Positions 1 through 6,720 of a DNA stretch of 6,789 nt are shown one piece after another. Both the position numbers and the translations under genes were made by a program. Below the pieces are notes generated by a model that worked only from the letters and a program-made list of their open reading frames with translations, was not told where the DNA came from and made no database searches. Position 1 is the stretch's first letter, and every line of letters begins with the position of its first letter. This stretch comes from Tannerellaceae bacterium. GTDB taxonomy: Bacteria > Bacteroidota > Bacteroidia > Bacteroidales > Tannerellaceae. Where the stretch lies: positions 1 through 6,789 of the forward strand of contig JAISCM010000117.1 of NCBI GenBank assembly GCA_031265595.1, written 5' to 3'.

Positions 1-16
1 TGCTATTGTGTTCTGC

Positions 17-1018
17 TTAGTATATTTTTATTTTTCTAAAACGTTCATTCAACTCCTTGATTCTTTCTATTAGTTTGTCAAAAGGCAATGAATCACCATA
101 AATCATGTTTGATTGCATCTTTTCATAATCAATTTTCCATAAATCAATGACATTGGCAGGAGGGATAAAATTTATTTTTGCAGGTATATGGGTAGAATAA
201 TCTACTTCTTTCATGGCTGTCAGTGTTCTACGATGCTCAACAATTGTATGATACAGTTTGGTATCATTGAGCGCATCTTTAGCAAATTGAGTATCCATCA
301 GCTTTTCCAGGTCATAGATATGGCGTGACATTCGACTTATACGAATATTTTCGGTAGGCTTTTGAAATTCCTCGTGCAAAAGAAAAGCTTTTTCGAGAAA
401 AGTTCGTTGTGGAATAACTGTTGGTATAGAGAAATAGGTATCTGCAAAATCGGCTTTAGGGTAATTATCGGCAAGGATAGAGCGTAGCTTCACATCTTCG
501 CTCGGTTCTATCAGAGAACGTGCGCCAATCTCAATCATTATTTTATCCGGGATATAACGATCTGATGCAAAAAGCGAATGGTAATGTACTTCTATAATTT
601 GCGGGTCTTTGGTTGTATCTTGCGTTTCGGGAATGGATAGAGAATAACCGCTTATACCGGCTGCTTGTAATTTATAATTTAATTCATCCTGCAATTTTTC
701 TTTTATGTATGAACAGGATGCACGACGAAGATTATTGTTTTGTTTCTTTTTCAAATCCCCTTCAAATCCAAAAAAAGTTCTATCAATAGCAATATCAATA
801 TCTTCGCTGAAACGCTCAATAAGGTTCCACGCCTTACTCAAAGACGTCCCGCCTTTGAAAACGATGTGACCGGAACATTCGCAAGCAAATAAAGCCTTCA
901 ATGTCATAGTTACCCACCAGTCTTTTTCGATAGCATCATTAGGTAATCCCGTCATTATGGCTATCTTGTTCACTACTTCAATCTTTTCTATGTCGGAGAT
1001 TGTAATCCATTTATTCAT
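17..1018 (-). CDS. AbiEii-like nucleotidyltransferase toxin (type IV TA)
   Basis: This 333-residue protein is the probable toxin of an AbiE-type abortive-infection / toxin-antitoxin pair. Known AbiEii proteins are cytoplasmic nucleotidyltransferases; characterised relatives bind GTP or add nucleotides to tRNA, and activity causes growth arrest that limits phage. Visible motifs, in order: EKDWWV (residues 31-36), which precedes the core in this family; KGGTSLSK (55-62), the nucleotidyltransferase glycine/serine motif; SEDIDI (71-76) with D73 and D75 as likely metal ligands; RTFLEK (205-210) with K210 as a candidate motif III lysine; and R229, S231-R232-H233 and Y235-D236 as a candidate motif IV. 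All four family motifs look intact and length is near full, so the gene is probably functional. The ATG at 1018-1016 overlaps the antitoxin stop by 8 nt, suggesting translational coupling. Only 16 nt follow the stop before the window edge, so the terminator is not visible. The family call is firm; the biochemical target is not known. Confidence 0.9.
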   Translation of the reverse strand: MNKWITISDIEKIEVVNKIAIMTGLPNDAIEKDWWVTMTLKALFACECSGHIVFKGGTSLSKAWNLIERFSEDIDIAIDRTFFGFEGDLKKKQNNNLRRASCSYIKEKLQDELNYKLQAAGISGYSLSIPETQDTTKDPQIIEVHYHSLFASDRYIPDKIMIEIGARSLIEPSEDVKLRSILADNYPKADFADTYFSIPTVIPQRTFLEKAFLLHEEFQKPTENIRISRMSRHIYDLEKLMDTQFAKDALNDTKLYHTIVEHRRTLTAMKEVDYSTHIPAKINFIPPANVIDLWKIDYEKMQSNMIYGDSLPFDKLIERIKELNERFRKIKIY

Positions 1019-1637
1019 ATTTATTCAGTTTTAGTAATATGTCTGCAATCCATTCCGGTGCAAGGGCTGCATCGTAGACGATATTTTCAGTTGTTTCGTA
1101 CGTAAGAGCTTCTTTTATTTTTATTAATTCACTTTCTGTCACATTTCCTTTTCCTATTTCTTTCAATGCAAAGATTGCTAATATGCTGATATTTCCTTTG
1201 AAAGATAAATATTTTGCTATTGTCTTTTTAAAATGAATCGTTGCTTTTTTGCCTATCTTAATTGTTCGTGGGGATCCATCTGTAAGAAAAACAACTTTCA
1301 TCGGTATCTGTGTAGATAATCCCAGTTTATTCAACGCATAAACACCTGTTGGGATTAATCGGGCTTTTTCTTTTTCGGCAATTGCTTTTGCAATATCTTC
1401 AACAGATGGATAGACCGTTCCGATTCGTTTACTGATTTTTGGATACAAGTAAATACCGTTTGACAGACGAATAATAAACGCATCGCGGCAGAGCCTCGAA
1501 AGAGCCTTCCGGATTGCATCGCCATTCCCAAACATTCTGAAATCATTTGGGAAGAAGACGTTTCCTCGCCTCTTTCTTTTTATGAACTCTTTTATTTGAC
1601 TATGAGCGGATAGCATTTGTTTATTAATAAAAATCAT
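1011..1637 (-). CDS. AbiEi-like antitoxin, DUF6088 family
   Basis: This protein of up to 208 residues is the probable antitoxin and autorepressor partner of the AbiEii-like toxin. AbiEi antitoxins do not bind the toxin stably (type IV behaviour); they have an N-terminal winged helix that binds operator DNA and a C-terminal domain needed to counteract the toxin. Here residues about 13-65 form the winged-helix part: a basic IKRKRRG stretch (19-25), FFPNDF (28-33), AIRKALSRL (41-49) as probable recognition helix, and SNGIYLYPK (59-67) as the wing. Residues about 75-200 resemble the rest of DUF6088 proteins. The coordinates give the longest frame from ATG 1637-1635. I favour the internal Met8 (ATG 1616-1614), because family members usually begin about there, an A-rich stretch precedes it, and the candidate promoter -7 element ends only 5 nt from the first ATG. 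The gene comes first in the operon, as is typical of abiE. The start remains unproven. Confidence 0.85.
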   Translation of the reverse strand: MIFINKQMLSAHSQIKEFIKRKRRGNVFFPNDFRMFGNGDAIRKALSRLCRDAFIIRLSNGIYLYPKISKRIGTVYPSVEDIAKAIAEKEKARLIPTGVYALNKLGLSTQIPMKVVFLTDGSPRTIKIGKKATIHFKKTIAKYLSFKGNISILAIFALKEIGKGNVTESELIKIKEALTYETTENIVYDAALAPEWIADILLKLNKYE

Positions 1638-1664
1638 GTCACAAATTTAGTATAAATATGTGAC
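1638..1664. promoter_or_regulatory. Imperfect palindrome, probable AbiEi operator
   Basis: A 27-bp inverted repeat abuts the longest antitoxin start. Its outer arms are GTCACA (1638-1643) and TGTGAC (1659-1664), and its inner arms are ATTTA (1645-1649) and TAAAT (1653-1657). One mismatched pair separates outer from inner arms, and the centre has 3 nt. AbiEi antitoxins are known to repress their own promoter by binding inverted repeats, so this is the natural candidate operator. It also covers the candidate -7 element of the antitoxin promoter. The symmetry is seen directly; protein binding is inferred. Confidence 0.65.
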
Positions 1665-1672
1665 ATAATAAA
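1642..1672 (-). promoter_or_regulatory. Candidate antitoxin-toxin promoter (Bacteroides type)
   Basis: On the minus strand, TAAATTTG (1649-1642) matches the Bacteroides -7 consensus TAnnTTTG exactly. TTTA (1672-1669), one base off the -33 TTTG, lies 19 nt upstream, a normal spacing. The -7 box sits inside the 27-bp palindrome, so a bound repressor would block it. The predicted transcription start is near 1636-1638, which would make the longest antitoxin frame leaderless and leave about 20 nt of leader for the Met8 start. Confidence 0.5.
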
Positions 1673-1694
1673 ATGTGATCATCTCAATTGATCA
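1673..1694. promoter_or_regulatory. Second repeat cluster, possible upstream operator
   Basis: ATGTGA at 1673-1678 repeats the ATGTGA at 1658-1663 at a 15-bp offset. It overlaps TGATCA (1676-1681), which recurs at 1689-1694 to give a 19-bp inverted arrangement with a 7-bp centre. Some abiE promoters carry two operator repeats that the antitoxin occupies cooperatively, so this may be a second, weaker site. TGATCA is self-complementary and short, so chance is a real alternative. Confidence 0.35.
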
Positions 1695-1760
1695 GCAGGC
1701 GGGTATTGAGTGTGGCGGAAGAAAATCCGTTAGCCGGTTTTTGCTTTTACAGAGTAGCCG

Positions 1761-1791
1761 TTTGATTCCGTTTGTTTTTTGCTTATTTTTG
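1761..1791 (+). promoter_or_regulatory. dnaG promoter, Bacteroides -33/-7 type
   Basis: TTTG (1761-1764) and TATTTTTG (1784-1791) are separated by 19 nt, an exact fit to the Bacteroides primary-sigma consensus TTTG-N19-21-TAnnTTTG. Transcription should begin near 1796, leaving a leader of about 23 nt before the dnaG ATG at 1819. The surrounding T-rich DNA offers alternative TTTG boxes (for example 1771-1774), but none with as good a spacing to this -7 element. Confidence 0.7.
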
Positions 1792-1818
1792 TCTTTGTTT
1801 TTTTCATTGTAAGAATTG

Positions 1819-3774
1819 ATGATAGATCAACCCACTATAGATCGTATATTGGATGCTGCGAATATTGTAGATGTAGTGTCTGAATTTGTTACCCTGCGGC
1901 GGCGTGGGGTCAACTTTGTAGGGTTATGCCCGTTCCATCAGGATAAGTCGCCATCGTTTTATGTTTCTCCGGCAAAGAATATTTGTAAGTGTTTTGCTTG
2001 CGGAGAGGGAGGGACGGCCGTGCATTTCATTATGAAGCACGAACAGTTGGATTACTTTGATTCGCTCCGGTTTCTGGCAAAAAAATATCATATCGATATA
2101 CAGGAGCGGGAACTGACAGACGCCGAGAAGCAGGTACGCAGCGACCGCGAGAGTATGCTGATTGTTAATAATTGGGCGCAGAAGTACTTTATCACCCAAT
2201 TGCACGAACATGCAGGCGGCGCAATAGGGCTACGCTATTTTAAGGAAAGAGGCTTCCGCGACGATATTATCAGTAAATTCCAATTAGGATACAGTCTGGA
2301 CGAGCGGGATGCGCTGTATAAAGCCGCTACTCAGGCAGGCTATAAAAAGGAGTTTCTGGAGAAGACCGGGCTGGTGATAGCCTACGACAATGGCTCGGCT
2401 GGCGACCGCTTCCGTGGGCGTGTGATGTTTCCCGTTCATTCGCTGAGCGGGAAAGTAGTTGCTTTCGGCGGGCGCGTACTGAAAAAGGATGAGAAAACAG
2501 CCAAATATGTCAACTCGCCGGAAAGTGAAGTCTATCATAAGAGTAATGAGCTATACGGTATTTTCTTTGCTAAGCAGGCGATTGTAAAGGTAGATAAGTG
2601 CTACCTGGTAGAAGGGTATACGGATGTGATATCGATGCACCAGGCCGGCATTGAGAATGTAGTGGCTTCGTCGGGCACGGCTCTTACGCAGCCGCAGATC
2701 AGGCTGATCCATCGTTTTACAGAGAATATAACCGTGCTGTATGATGGAGACGCCGCCGGTATAAAAGCCGCCCTGAGAGGGATAGACTTATTGCTCGAAG
2801 AGGGATTAAATGTAAAGGTAGTATTGCTTCCCGATGGCGAAGACCCTGATTCGTTCGCCCGGAAGCATAATGCGAGCCGCTTCATTGAGTTTGTAAAAGA
2901 GAGCGAGACAGACTTTATCCGTTTTAAGACGCGGCTGCTGCTGGATGAGGCAGGAGACGACCCGGTAAAGCGATCGTCTCTAATAACAGATATTATCCGT
3001 ACGGTAGCTATTATACCGGATAACATCGCGCGTACCTTATATATAAGGGAGTGCAGCGGGATGATGGAGATAGACGAACGGCTTTTATTGAATGAAGTAA
3101 ACAAGATACGTTTACGAACGAATGAGAAACAACCGGCGCCCCCTCCGCCAGTAATAGAAAAAGCCCCGGAAGCGCCTGGGCAGCCAGGCGGCGACCGGCC
3201 TCCGGAGCATTCTCCCTTTGAAGGCCTGGAGCTGGCGTTGCTGCGCTATGTAGTACGCTATGGAGAGAGGATATTGTATGAATATGACGATGAGGAAACC
3301 AACAAGAGAGTGATCATCCGGGTAGCCGAATACATTCGTTCCGAGCTACAAGAAGATGAGATGCCCCTTATAAACCCCCTTTACCGCAAGATGCTGGACG
3401 AAGCAGACGCCTCCTGCCGCGACGATAGCTTTGTAGCCTCCCGCTACTTTCTGGCCCACCGGGATGCGTCGGTGAGCCGCCTGGCCGCCAATCTGATAAG
3501 TGAGAAATACCAGCTCAGCAAATACCATACAAAATACCAGGAAGTAAAAAAAGAAGAAGATCTGCTTCATCAGATGATATCGCACGACGTCTTTGGTTTT
3601 AAAGAAGCCTATATACGCCGGCAGATAAACGATATTGGGCAAAAGATAAAAGAATTGCAGAAAACGGCAGACTTAGACCAGGTAGTAACGCTGATGAAAG
3701 AACAGGATGAACTGAATGAAATAAAGAAGGCGCTCAACAAAAGAATAGGAGAGCGCATCATATTAAAAATGTAA
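1819..3774 (+). CDS. dnaG: DNA primase
   Basis: DnaG synthesises RNA primers for lagging-strand replication and is recruited by the replicative helicase DnaB. Numbering from ATG 1819 (651 aa), the CHC2 zinc-binding domain lies at the N-terminus, with C37, H40, C58 and C61 as ligands. The RNA polymerase core follows, including the conserved YVNSPES stretch. The TOPRIM domain carries EGYTDV with E265, and DGDAAG with D309 and D311, the metal-binding acids. A proline-rich linker spans about 437-467. The rest, rich in helices and charged residues, is the helicase-interaction domain, which is poorly conserved between phyla. The frame is also open from a TTG at 1816, but ATG 1819 is preferred because the resulting MIDQ start is how Bacteroidales DnaG proteins begin. 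It ends in tandem stops (TAATAA). All catalytic residues are present and length is normal for the phylum. It is first in a probable three-gene operon. Confidence 0.97.
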   Translation: MIDQPTIDRILDAANIVDVVSEFVTLRRRGVNFVGLCPFHQDKSPSFYVSPAKNICKCFACGEGGTAVHFIMKHEQLDYFDSLRFLAKKYHIDIQERELTDAEKQVRSDRESMLIVNNWAQKYFITQLHEHAGGAIGLRYFKERGFRDDIISKFQLGYSLDERDALYKAATQAGYKKEFLEKTGLVIAYDNGSAGDRFRGRVMFPVHSLSGKVVAFGGRVLKKDEKTAKYVNSPESEVYHKSNELYGIFFAKQAIVKVDKCYLVEGYTDVISMHQAGIENVVASSGTALTQPQIRLIHRFTENITVLYDGDAAGIKAALRGIDLLLEEGLNVKVVLLPDGEDPDSFARKHNASRFIEFVKESETDFIRFKTRLLLDEAGDDPVKRSSLITDIIRTVAIIPDNIARTLYIRECSGMMEIDERLLLNEVNKIRLRTNEKQPAPPPPVIEKAPEAPGQPGGDRPPEHSPFEGLELALLRYVVRYGERILYEYDDEETNKRVIIRVAEYIRSELQEDEMPLINPLYRKMLDEADASCRDDSFVASRYFLAHRDASVSRLAANLISEKYQLSKYHTKYQEVKKEEDLLHQMISHDVFGFKEAYIRRQINDIGQKIKELQKTADLDQVVTLMKEQDELNEIKKALNKRIGERIILKM

Positions 3775-3785
3775 TAAAACTGCGT

Positions 3786-4712
3786 ATGTATTTTTTAGAA
3801 GCAGAAGAGGTGGTTAAACAATTTTCCGGCCATTTAGCCCTGGATAAAGTAACGATCCAGGTGCCGCCGGGGAAAATATTCGGATTGCTTGGCCCTAACG
3901 GAGCAGGAAAAACCACACTCCTCCGAATTATCAATCGTATTACGGCTCCCGATAGCGGAAGTATTCGCTTCAATGGGCGCGAGTCGAGGCCGGAAGATGT
4001 ATTCCGTATCGGATATATGCCCGAAGAGAGGGGCTTATATAAGAAAATGAAAGTGGGAGAACAGGCTATTTATCTGGCGCGTTTAAAAGGCTTATCGTAT
4101 CAGGAAGCAAAGAAGCGGCTGACGGATTGGTTCGACAAGTTTGAAATCACCTCCTGGTGGAATCGCCGGCTGGAAGAGCTCTCCAAAGGGATGCAGCAGA
4201 AGATACAGTTTATCATCACGGTGATCCATAAACCGGAGTTGTTGATATTCGACGAACCATTCAGCGGCTTCGACCCTGTTAATGCCGACCGGGTGAAGCA
4301 GGAGATCATAGAACTGAAATACTTAGGCCATACCATCATCTTCTCTACGCATAATATGGCGTCGGTAGAAGAGATATGCGACGAGATAGCTTTAATAGAC
4401 CATTCGAGGGTAGTGCTTTCGGGCGAAGTGAATGAGATACGAAACCGTTTCCGGTTGAATACACTTAGTGTAACGCTTCGCTGGGGAGGCGGCATATTCA
4501 GTATTGATTCGCCCTATTATACGGTACTAAGCGCAAAGGCGCAGGCTGGCGAGATACGCATGCGCATACAGAAAAACCCGGGCGTACGCAATTCAGACAT
4601 CATAACGGAGCTAAGCCGGTCGTACGAAATAATGTCTTTTGTCGAAGAACTGCCCTCGATGAACGACGTCTTTATTAACACCGTTTCAGGTACTAACTCT
4701 ACACAAGCATGA
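3786..4712 (+). CDS. ABC transporter ATP-binding protein, NatA-like
   Basis: This 308-residue cytoplasmic ATPase should power the membrane protein encoded next to it. Walker A is GPNGAGKT (36-43). The region after the usual Q-loop position reads MPEERGLY, with the classical glutamine absent, which is normal for this subgroup. The signature is LSKGMQQK (132-139) rather than LSGGQ, again typical of NatA-like ATPases. Walker B is LLIFDE (152-157) with E157 as the catalytic base, and H189 is the switch histidine. Residues after about 215 form the extra C-terminal domain (DUF4162-like) found in this subgroup. The start lies 11 nt after the dnaG stop, and its end overlaps the permease start by ATGA, so all three genes are probably co-transcribed and the ABC pair translationally coupled. 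The substrate is unknown; homologues have been linked to sodium or drug export, but the sequence does not decide this. Confidence 0.93.
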   Translation: MYFLEAEEVVKQFSGHLALDKVTIQVPPGKIFGLLGPNGAGKTTLLRIINRITAPDSGSIRFNGRESRPEDVFRIGYMPEERGLYKKMKVGEQAIYLARLKGLSYQEAKKRLTDWFDKFEITSWWNRRLEELSKGMQQKIQFIITVIHKPELLIFDEPFSGFDPVNADRVKQEIIELKYLGHTIIFSTHNMASVEEICDEIALIDHSRVVLSGEVNEIRNRFRLNTLSVTLRWGGGIFSIDSPYYTVLSAKAQAGEIRMRIQKNPGVRNSDIITELSRSYEIMSFVEELPSMNDVFINTVSGTNSTQA

Positions 4713-5995
4713 ATAAGATAGGAATTATTATAAGAAGAGAATATATAAGGCGCGTAAGTAAAAAGTCATTTCTGATCGTTACGCTTCTGATGCCTTTTTT
4801 AGCCGCCGCACTGGGCTTTGTACCTTTCTGGCTGTCTTCTATCCGGAGTGATGAGGTGAAGACGGTAGCCGTGATGGATGCTACGGGCAAATATGCCCCC
4901 TTGTTTGAAGACACAGGAAGCTTCAGGTTTATTAATAGCGACAAGTCACTGGACGACTACCGCAACAGCGAGAGTAAAGAGATCTTTGCGTTCCTGAGTA
5001 TTACAGACGATTTGCTCCAGCATCCGAAAGCAGCCACCCTCTATTCGGCGAAGCAGATTCCCGGAGAGTTGAGCCGCCTGGTGAATCAGGTCGTGACGAA
5101 AGAGCTGGAAGCAGAGAAGCTGGCCTCGTTCAATATCCCACGCCTGAAAGAGATCATCAGCGAAAGCAAAGTACACTTCGCTGTATCCACCATCAAATGG
5201 AGCGCCGATGGGAGTGAAAACACCTCGTCGTCGGCGGTAGCTTCTGTGCTTGGTATCGTATTTACCATGCTCGTCTATATGTTTATCCTTATGTATGGGT
5301 CGATGGTGATGCAGGGAGTGATGGAAGAAAAAACGAACCGGATCGTAGAACTGATGATTTCGTCGGTGCGGCCTTTCGACCTGATGATGGGGAAAATTAT
5401 TGGCATTGCCTTCGTGGGCCTCACCCAGCTATTTCTGTGGGGGATCATGACGTCGGCCCTGCTTGCCGGAGGAGCCTTCGTGCTGGGAGGCGGCGCAGAC
5501 CTTTCTACGATACAACCACATGCAGACATAGTGGTCATGCAAGAGGTAAACGAATGGCTGGGGATCATCAAGTCGATTAACTTTGCCGAGATCGGAACTT
5601 TCTTTATTCTCTATTTCATCGGAGGCTATTTACTGTATGCCGCCATCTTTGCCGCCATAGGCTCGGCCATCAATCAGCAGGAAGACGCTAACCAGTTTAT
5701 TGCGCCGGTAATGGTGTTTATGGTATTTGCCCTGTATGCCGGCATATACAGTATAGACAATCCCGACGGGCCGCTGGCCTTCTGGTGCTCGATGATACCC
5801 TTCACGTCTCCGATTGTGATGATGGTGCGCCTTCCTTACGACGTGCCTGTGTGGGAACTGCTTGCATCGGTAGCCCTCCTGTTTGCTACGGCCATGGCCA
5901 TCACCTGGCTTTCGGCCAGGATTTACCGGGTAGGCATCCTTATGTACGGCAAAAAGCCAGGTATAAAAGAAATGATCCGCTGGCTAAGGTACTAA
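4709..5995 (+). CDS. ABC-2 family exporter permease, NatB-like
   Basis: This 428-residue inner-membrane protein is the transmembrane half of the exporter. Its topology fits the ABC-2 (NatB/YhaP-like) family. A first membrane helix lies at about 20-42, followed by a large soluble, probably periplasmic domain (about 45-175), then five more helices at about 180-202, 229-252, 295-318, 330-349 and 382-402. The conserved cytoplasmic segment [15 protein letters not shown] (205-219), just after the second helix, is a hallmark of the family and probably contacts the ATPase. IPFTSPIVM (363-371) is another conserved stretch. The ATG overlaps the ATPase stop (ATGA, 4709-4712). The gene ends tail to tail with engB, the two stop codons sharing bases. 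The substrate cannot be inferred from sequence. No sign of truncation. Confidence 0.92.
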   Translation: MNKIGIIIRREYIRRVSKKSFLIVTLLMPFLAAALGFVPFWLSSIRSDEVKTVAVMDATGKYAPLFEDTGSFRFINSDKSLDDYRNSESKEIFAFLSITDDLLQHPKAATLYSAKQIPGELSRLVNQVVTKELEAEKLASFNIPRLKEIISESKVHFAVSTIKWSADGSENTSSSAVASVLGIVFTMLVYMFILMYGSMVMQGVMEEKTNRIVELMISSVRPFDLMMGKIIGIAFVGLTQLFLWGIMTSALLAGGAFVLGGGADLSTIQPHADIVVMQEVNEWLGIIKSINFAEIGTFFILYFIGGYLLYAAIFAAIGSAINQQEDANQFIAPVMVFMVFALYAGIYSIDNPDGPLAFWCSMIPFTSPIVMMVRLPYDVPVWELLASVALLFATAMAITWLSARIYRVGILMYGKKPGIKEMIRWLRY

Positions 5996-6600
5996 GATCC
6001 GGAGGCAAGCTGTAGGTTGATCGCCCCGATATACGATAGAATCTCTTCTTTCCCTTCTTTCTTTTCGGCAGACGATACAAAGATGGGGGGGAGCTCCTCC
6101 CATGCTTCCAGCAGCTTGTCCTGATAGGCTTTCAGATTTTCCAGTAGCCGCCCTCTCCCCACTTTATCTGCTTTGGTGAAGATGATAGAGAAAGGGATGC
6201 CATTCTCGCCCAGCCACTCTATAAACTCCAGGTCTATCTTCTGCGGAGCATGCCGGCAGTCGAGCAAAACAAACAGATTGGTAAGCTGCTCGCGCTCCAG
6301 GATATAGTCTTCTATAATATGGCGTATCTTTTCTTTCCCCTCCTTCCCCCGTTGCGCATAGCCATAGCCGGGCAAGTCTACCAGGTACCATGCCTGATTG
6401 ATGATAAAGTGATTGATCAATTGCGTCTTGCCCGGCTTCTGGGAAGTCAGCGCCAGTCCCTTTTTGTTTGTCAGCATATTGATCAAAGACGATTTGCCCA
6501 CATTGCTTCGTCCGATAAAAGCATATTCCGGCAGGCTCCCATCCGGGCACCTCTGTACATCTGTGTTGCTGATAATAAATTCAGCGCTTTTTATTTCCAT
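5992..6600 (-). CDS. engB: Ribosome biogenesis GTP-binding protein EngB (YsxC/YihA)
   Basis: EngB is a small essential GTPase that acts in the cytoplasm during assembly of the large ribosomal subunit. The 202-residue length is typical. G motifs are all visible: G1 GRSNVGKS (30-37); G2 region around PGKTQ (56-60), with T59 as the probable switch I threonine; G3 DLPGYG (75-80); G4 TKAD (142-145); G5 SSAEKKEG (176-183). [11 protein letters not shown] (55-65) is characteristic of EngB rather than of other TRAFAC GTPases. The ATG at 6600-6598 follows an A/T-rich stretch. The stop TAG (5994-5992) overlaps the convergent permease stop TAA (5993-5995). The leader is unusually repetitive (pentamer array beginning 10 nt upstream of the ATG), so its expression may depend on that region. 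A convincing promoter is not visible; it could be transcribed with a gene beyond the right edge. Confidence 0.96.
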   Translation of the reverse strand: MEIKSAEFIISNTDVQRCPDGSLPEYAFIGRSNVGKSSLINMLTNKKGLALTSQKPGKTQLINHFIINQAWYLVDLPGYGYAQRGKEGKEKIRHIIEDYILEREQLTNLFVLLDCRHAPQKIDLEFIEWLGENGIPFSIIFTKADKVGRGRLLENLKAYQDKLLEAWEELPPIFVSSAEKKEGKEEILSYIGAINLQLASGS

Positions 6601-6610
6601 ATTGTTTTAA

Positions 6611-6670
6611 AACTTAATTCAACTTAATTCAACTTAACTTAGCTCAACTCAACTTAGCTCAACTCAACTC
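6611..6670. repeat. Pentanucleotide tandem array upstream of engB
   Basis: Sixty bases divide without remainder into twelve pentamers related to AACTT: AACTT, AATTC, AGCTC and AACTC. AACTTAATTC occurs twice in tandem (6611-6630) and AACTTAGCTC twice (6636-6645 and 6651-6660). The array starts 10 nt upstream of the engB start codon, so it would lie in the engB leader or promoter. Arrays of this kind can change length by slipped-strand mispairing. No protein is likely to be encoded. The engB-side strand reads as AAGTT/GAGTT units. Confidence 0.85.
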
Positions 6671-6705
6671 CCAGCCCAGCCAGCCCAACCCACCCCCCAA
6701 CCCCC
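6670..6705 (-). other. G-rich tract with G-quadruplex potential
   Basis: Read on the minus strand (the engB sense strand), this stretch has six runs of three or more G: 6705-6701 (G5), 6698-6693 (G6), 6691-6689, 6686-6684, 6677-6675 and 6672-6670. The loops are 2, 1, 2, 6 and 2 nt. This satisfies the usual four-run, 1-7-nt-loop pattern for an intramolecular G-quadruplex with runs to spare. If transcribed, it would be in the engB leader RNA. Folding is inferred from pattern only. Confidence 0.55.
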
Positions 6706-6716
6706 TAAAGGGGGGG
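6701..6716. repeat. C5/G7 hairpin
   Basis: CCCCC (6701-6705), TAAA and a run of seven G (6710-6716) can fold into a 5- to 6-bp stem with a very small loop. The G run can alternatively pair with ACCCCCC at 6692-6698. Hairpins of the form CCCCTAAAGGGG are common intergenic elements in Bacteroidota genomes, so this may be a dispersed repeat or the remnant of a terminator of a gene beyond the right edge. No U-rich tail follows on either strand. Confidence 0.5.
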
Positions 6717-6720
6717 TAAG

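Noticed and set aside
17..1637. A previously undescribed two-gene defence system
   Set aside because: The KGGTSLSK and SEDIDI motifs with a winged-helix partner place the pair in the known AbiE / type IV toxin-antitoxin group.
1713..1745. Intrinsic terminator between the AbiE genes and dnaG
   Set aside because: CGGA / TCCG arms around AGAAAA followed by T-rich DNA give only a 4-bp stem, and no visible gene ends there on the plus strand. It may be a relic of older neighbours but cannot be supported.
1816..1818. TTG as the dnaG start
   Set aside because: ATG follows immediately at 1819, and Bacteroidales DnaG proteins start MIDQ; the TTG adds only one residue.
4100..4495. Minus-strand open frame opposite the ABC ATPase
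   Set aside because: Low-complexity, serine-rich translation of the reverse strand of a clear ABC ATPase; no start context or family likeness.
6609..6616. engB -7 promoter element TAAGTTTT on the minus strand
   Set aside because: One mismatch to TAnnTTTG, no good -33 box at the right spacing, and similar words arise by chance in the AAGTT repeats.
6250..6627. Plus-strand open frame opposite engB
   Set aside because: It lies antisense to a fully conserved GTPase, has no recognisable motif, and runs into the repeat region; it is a shadow frame.
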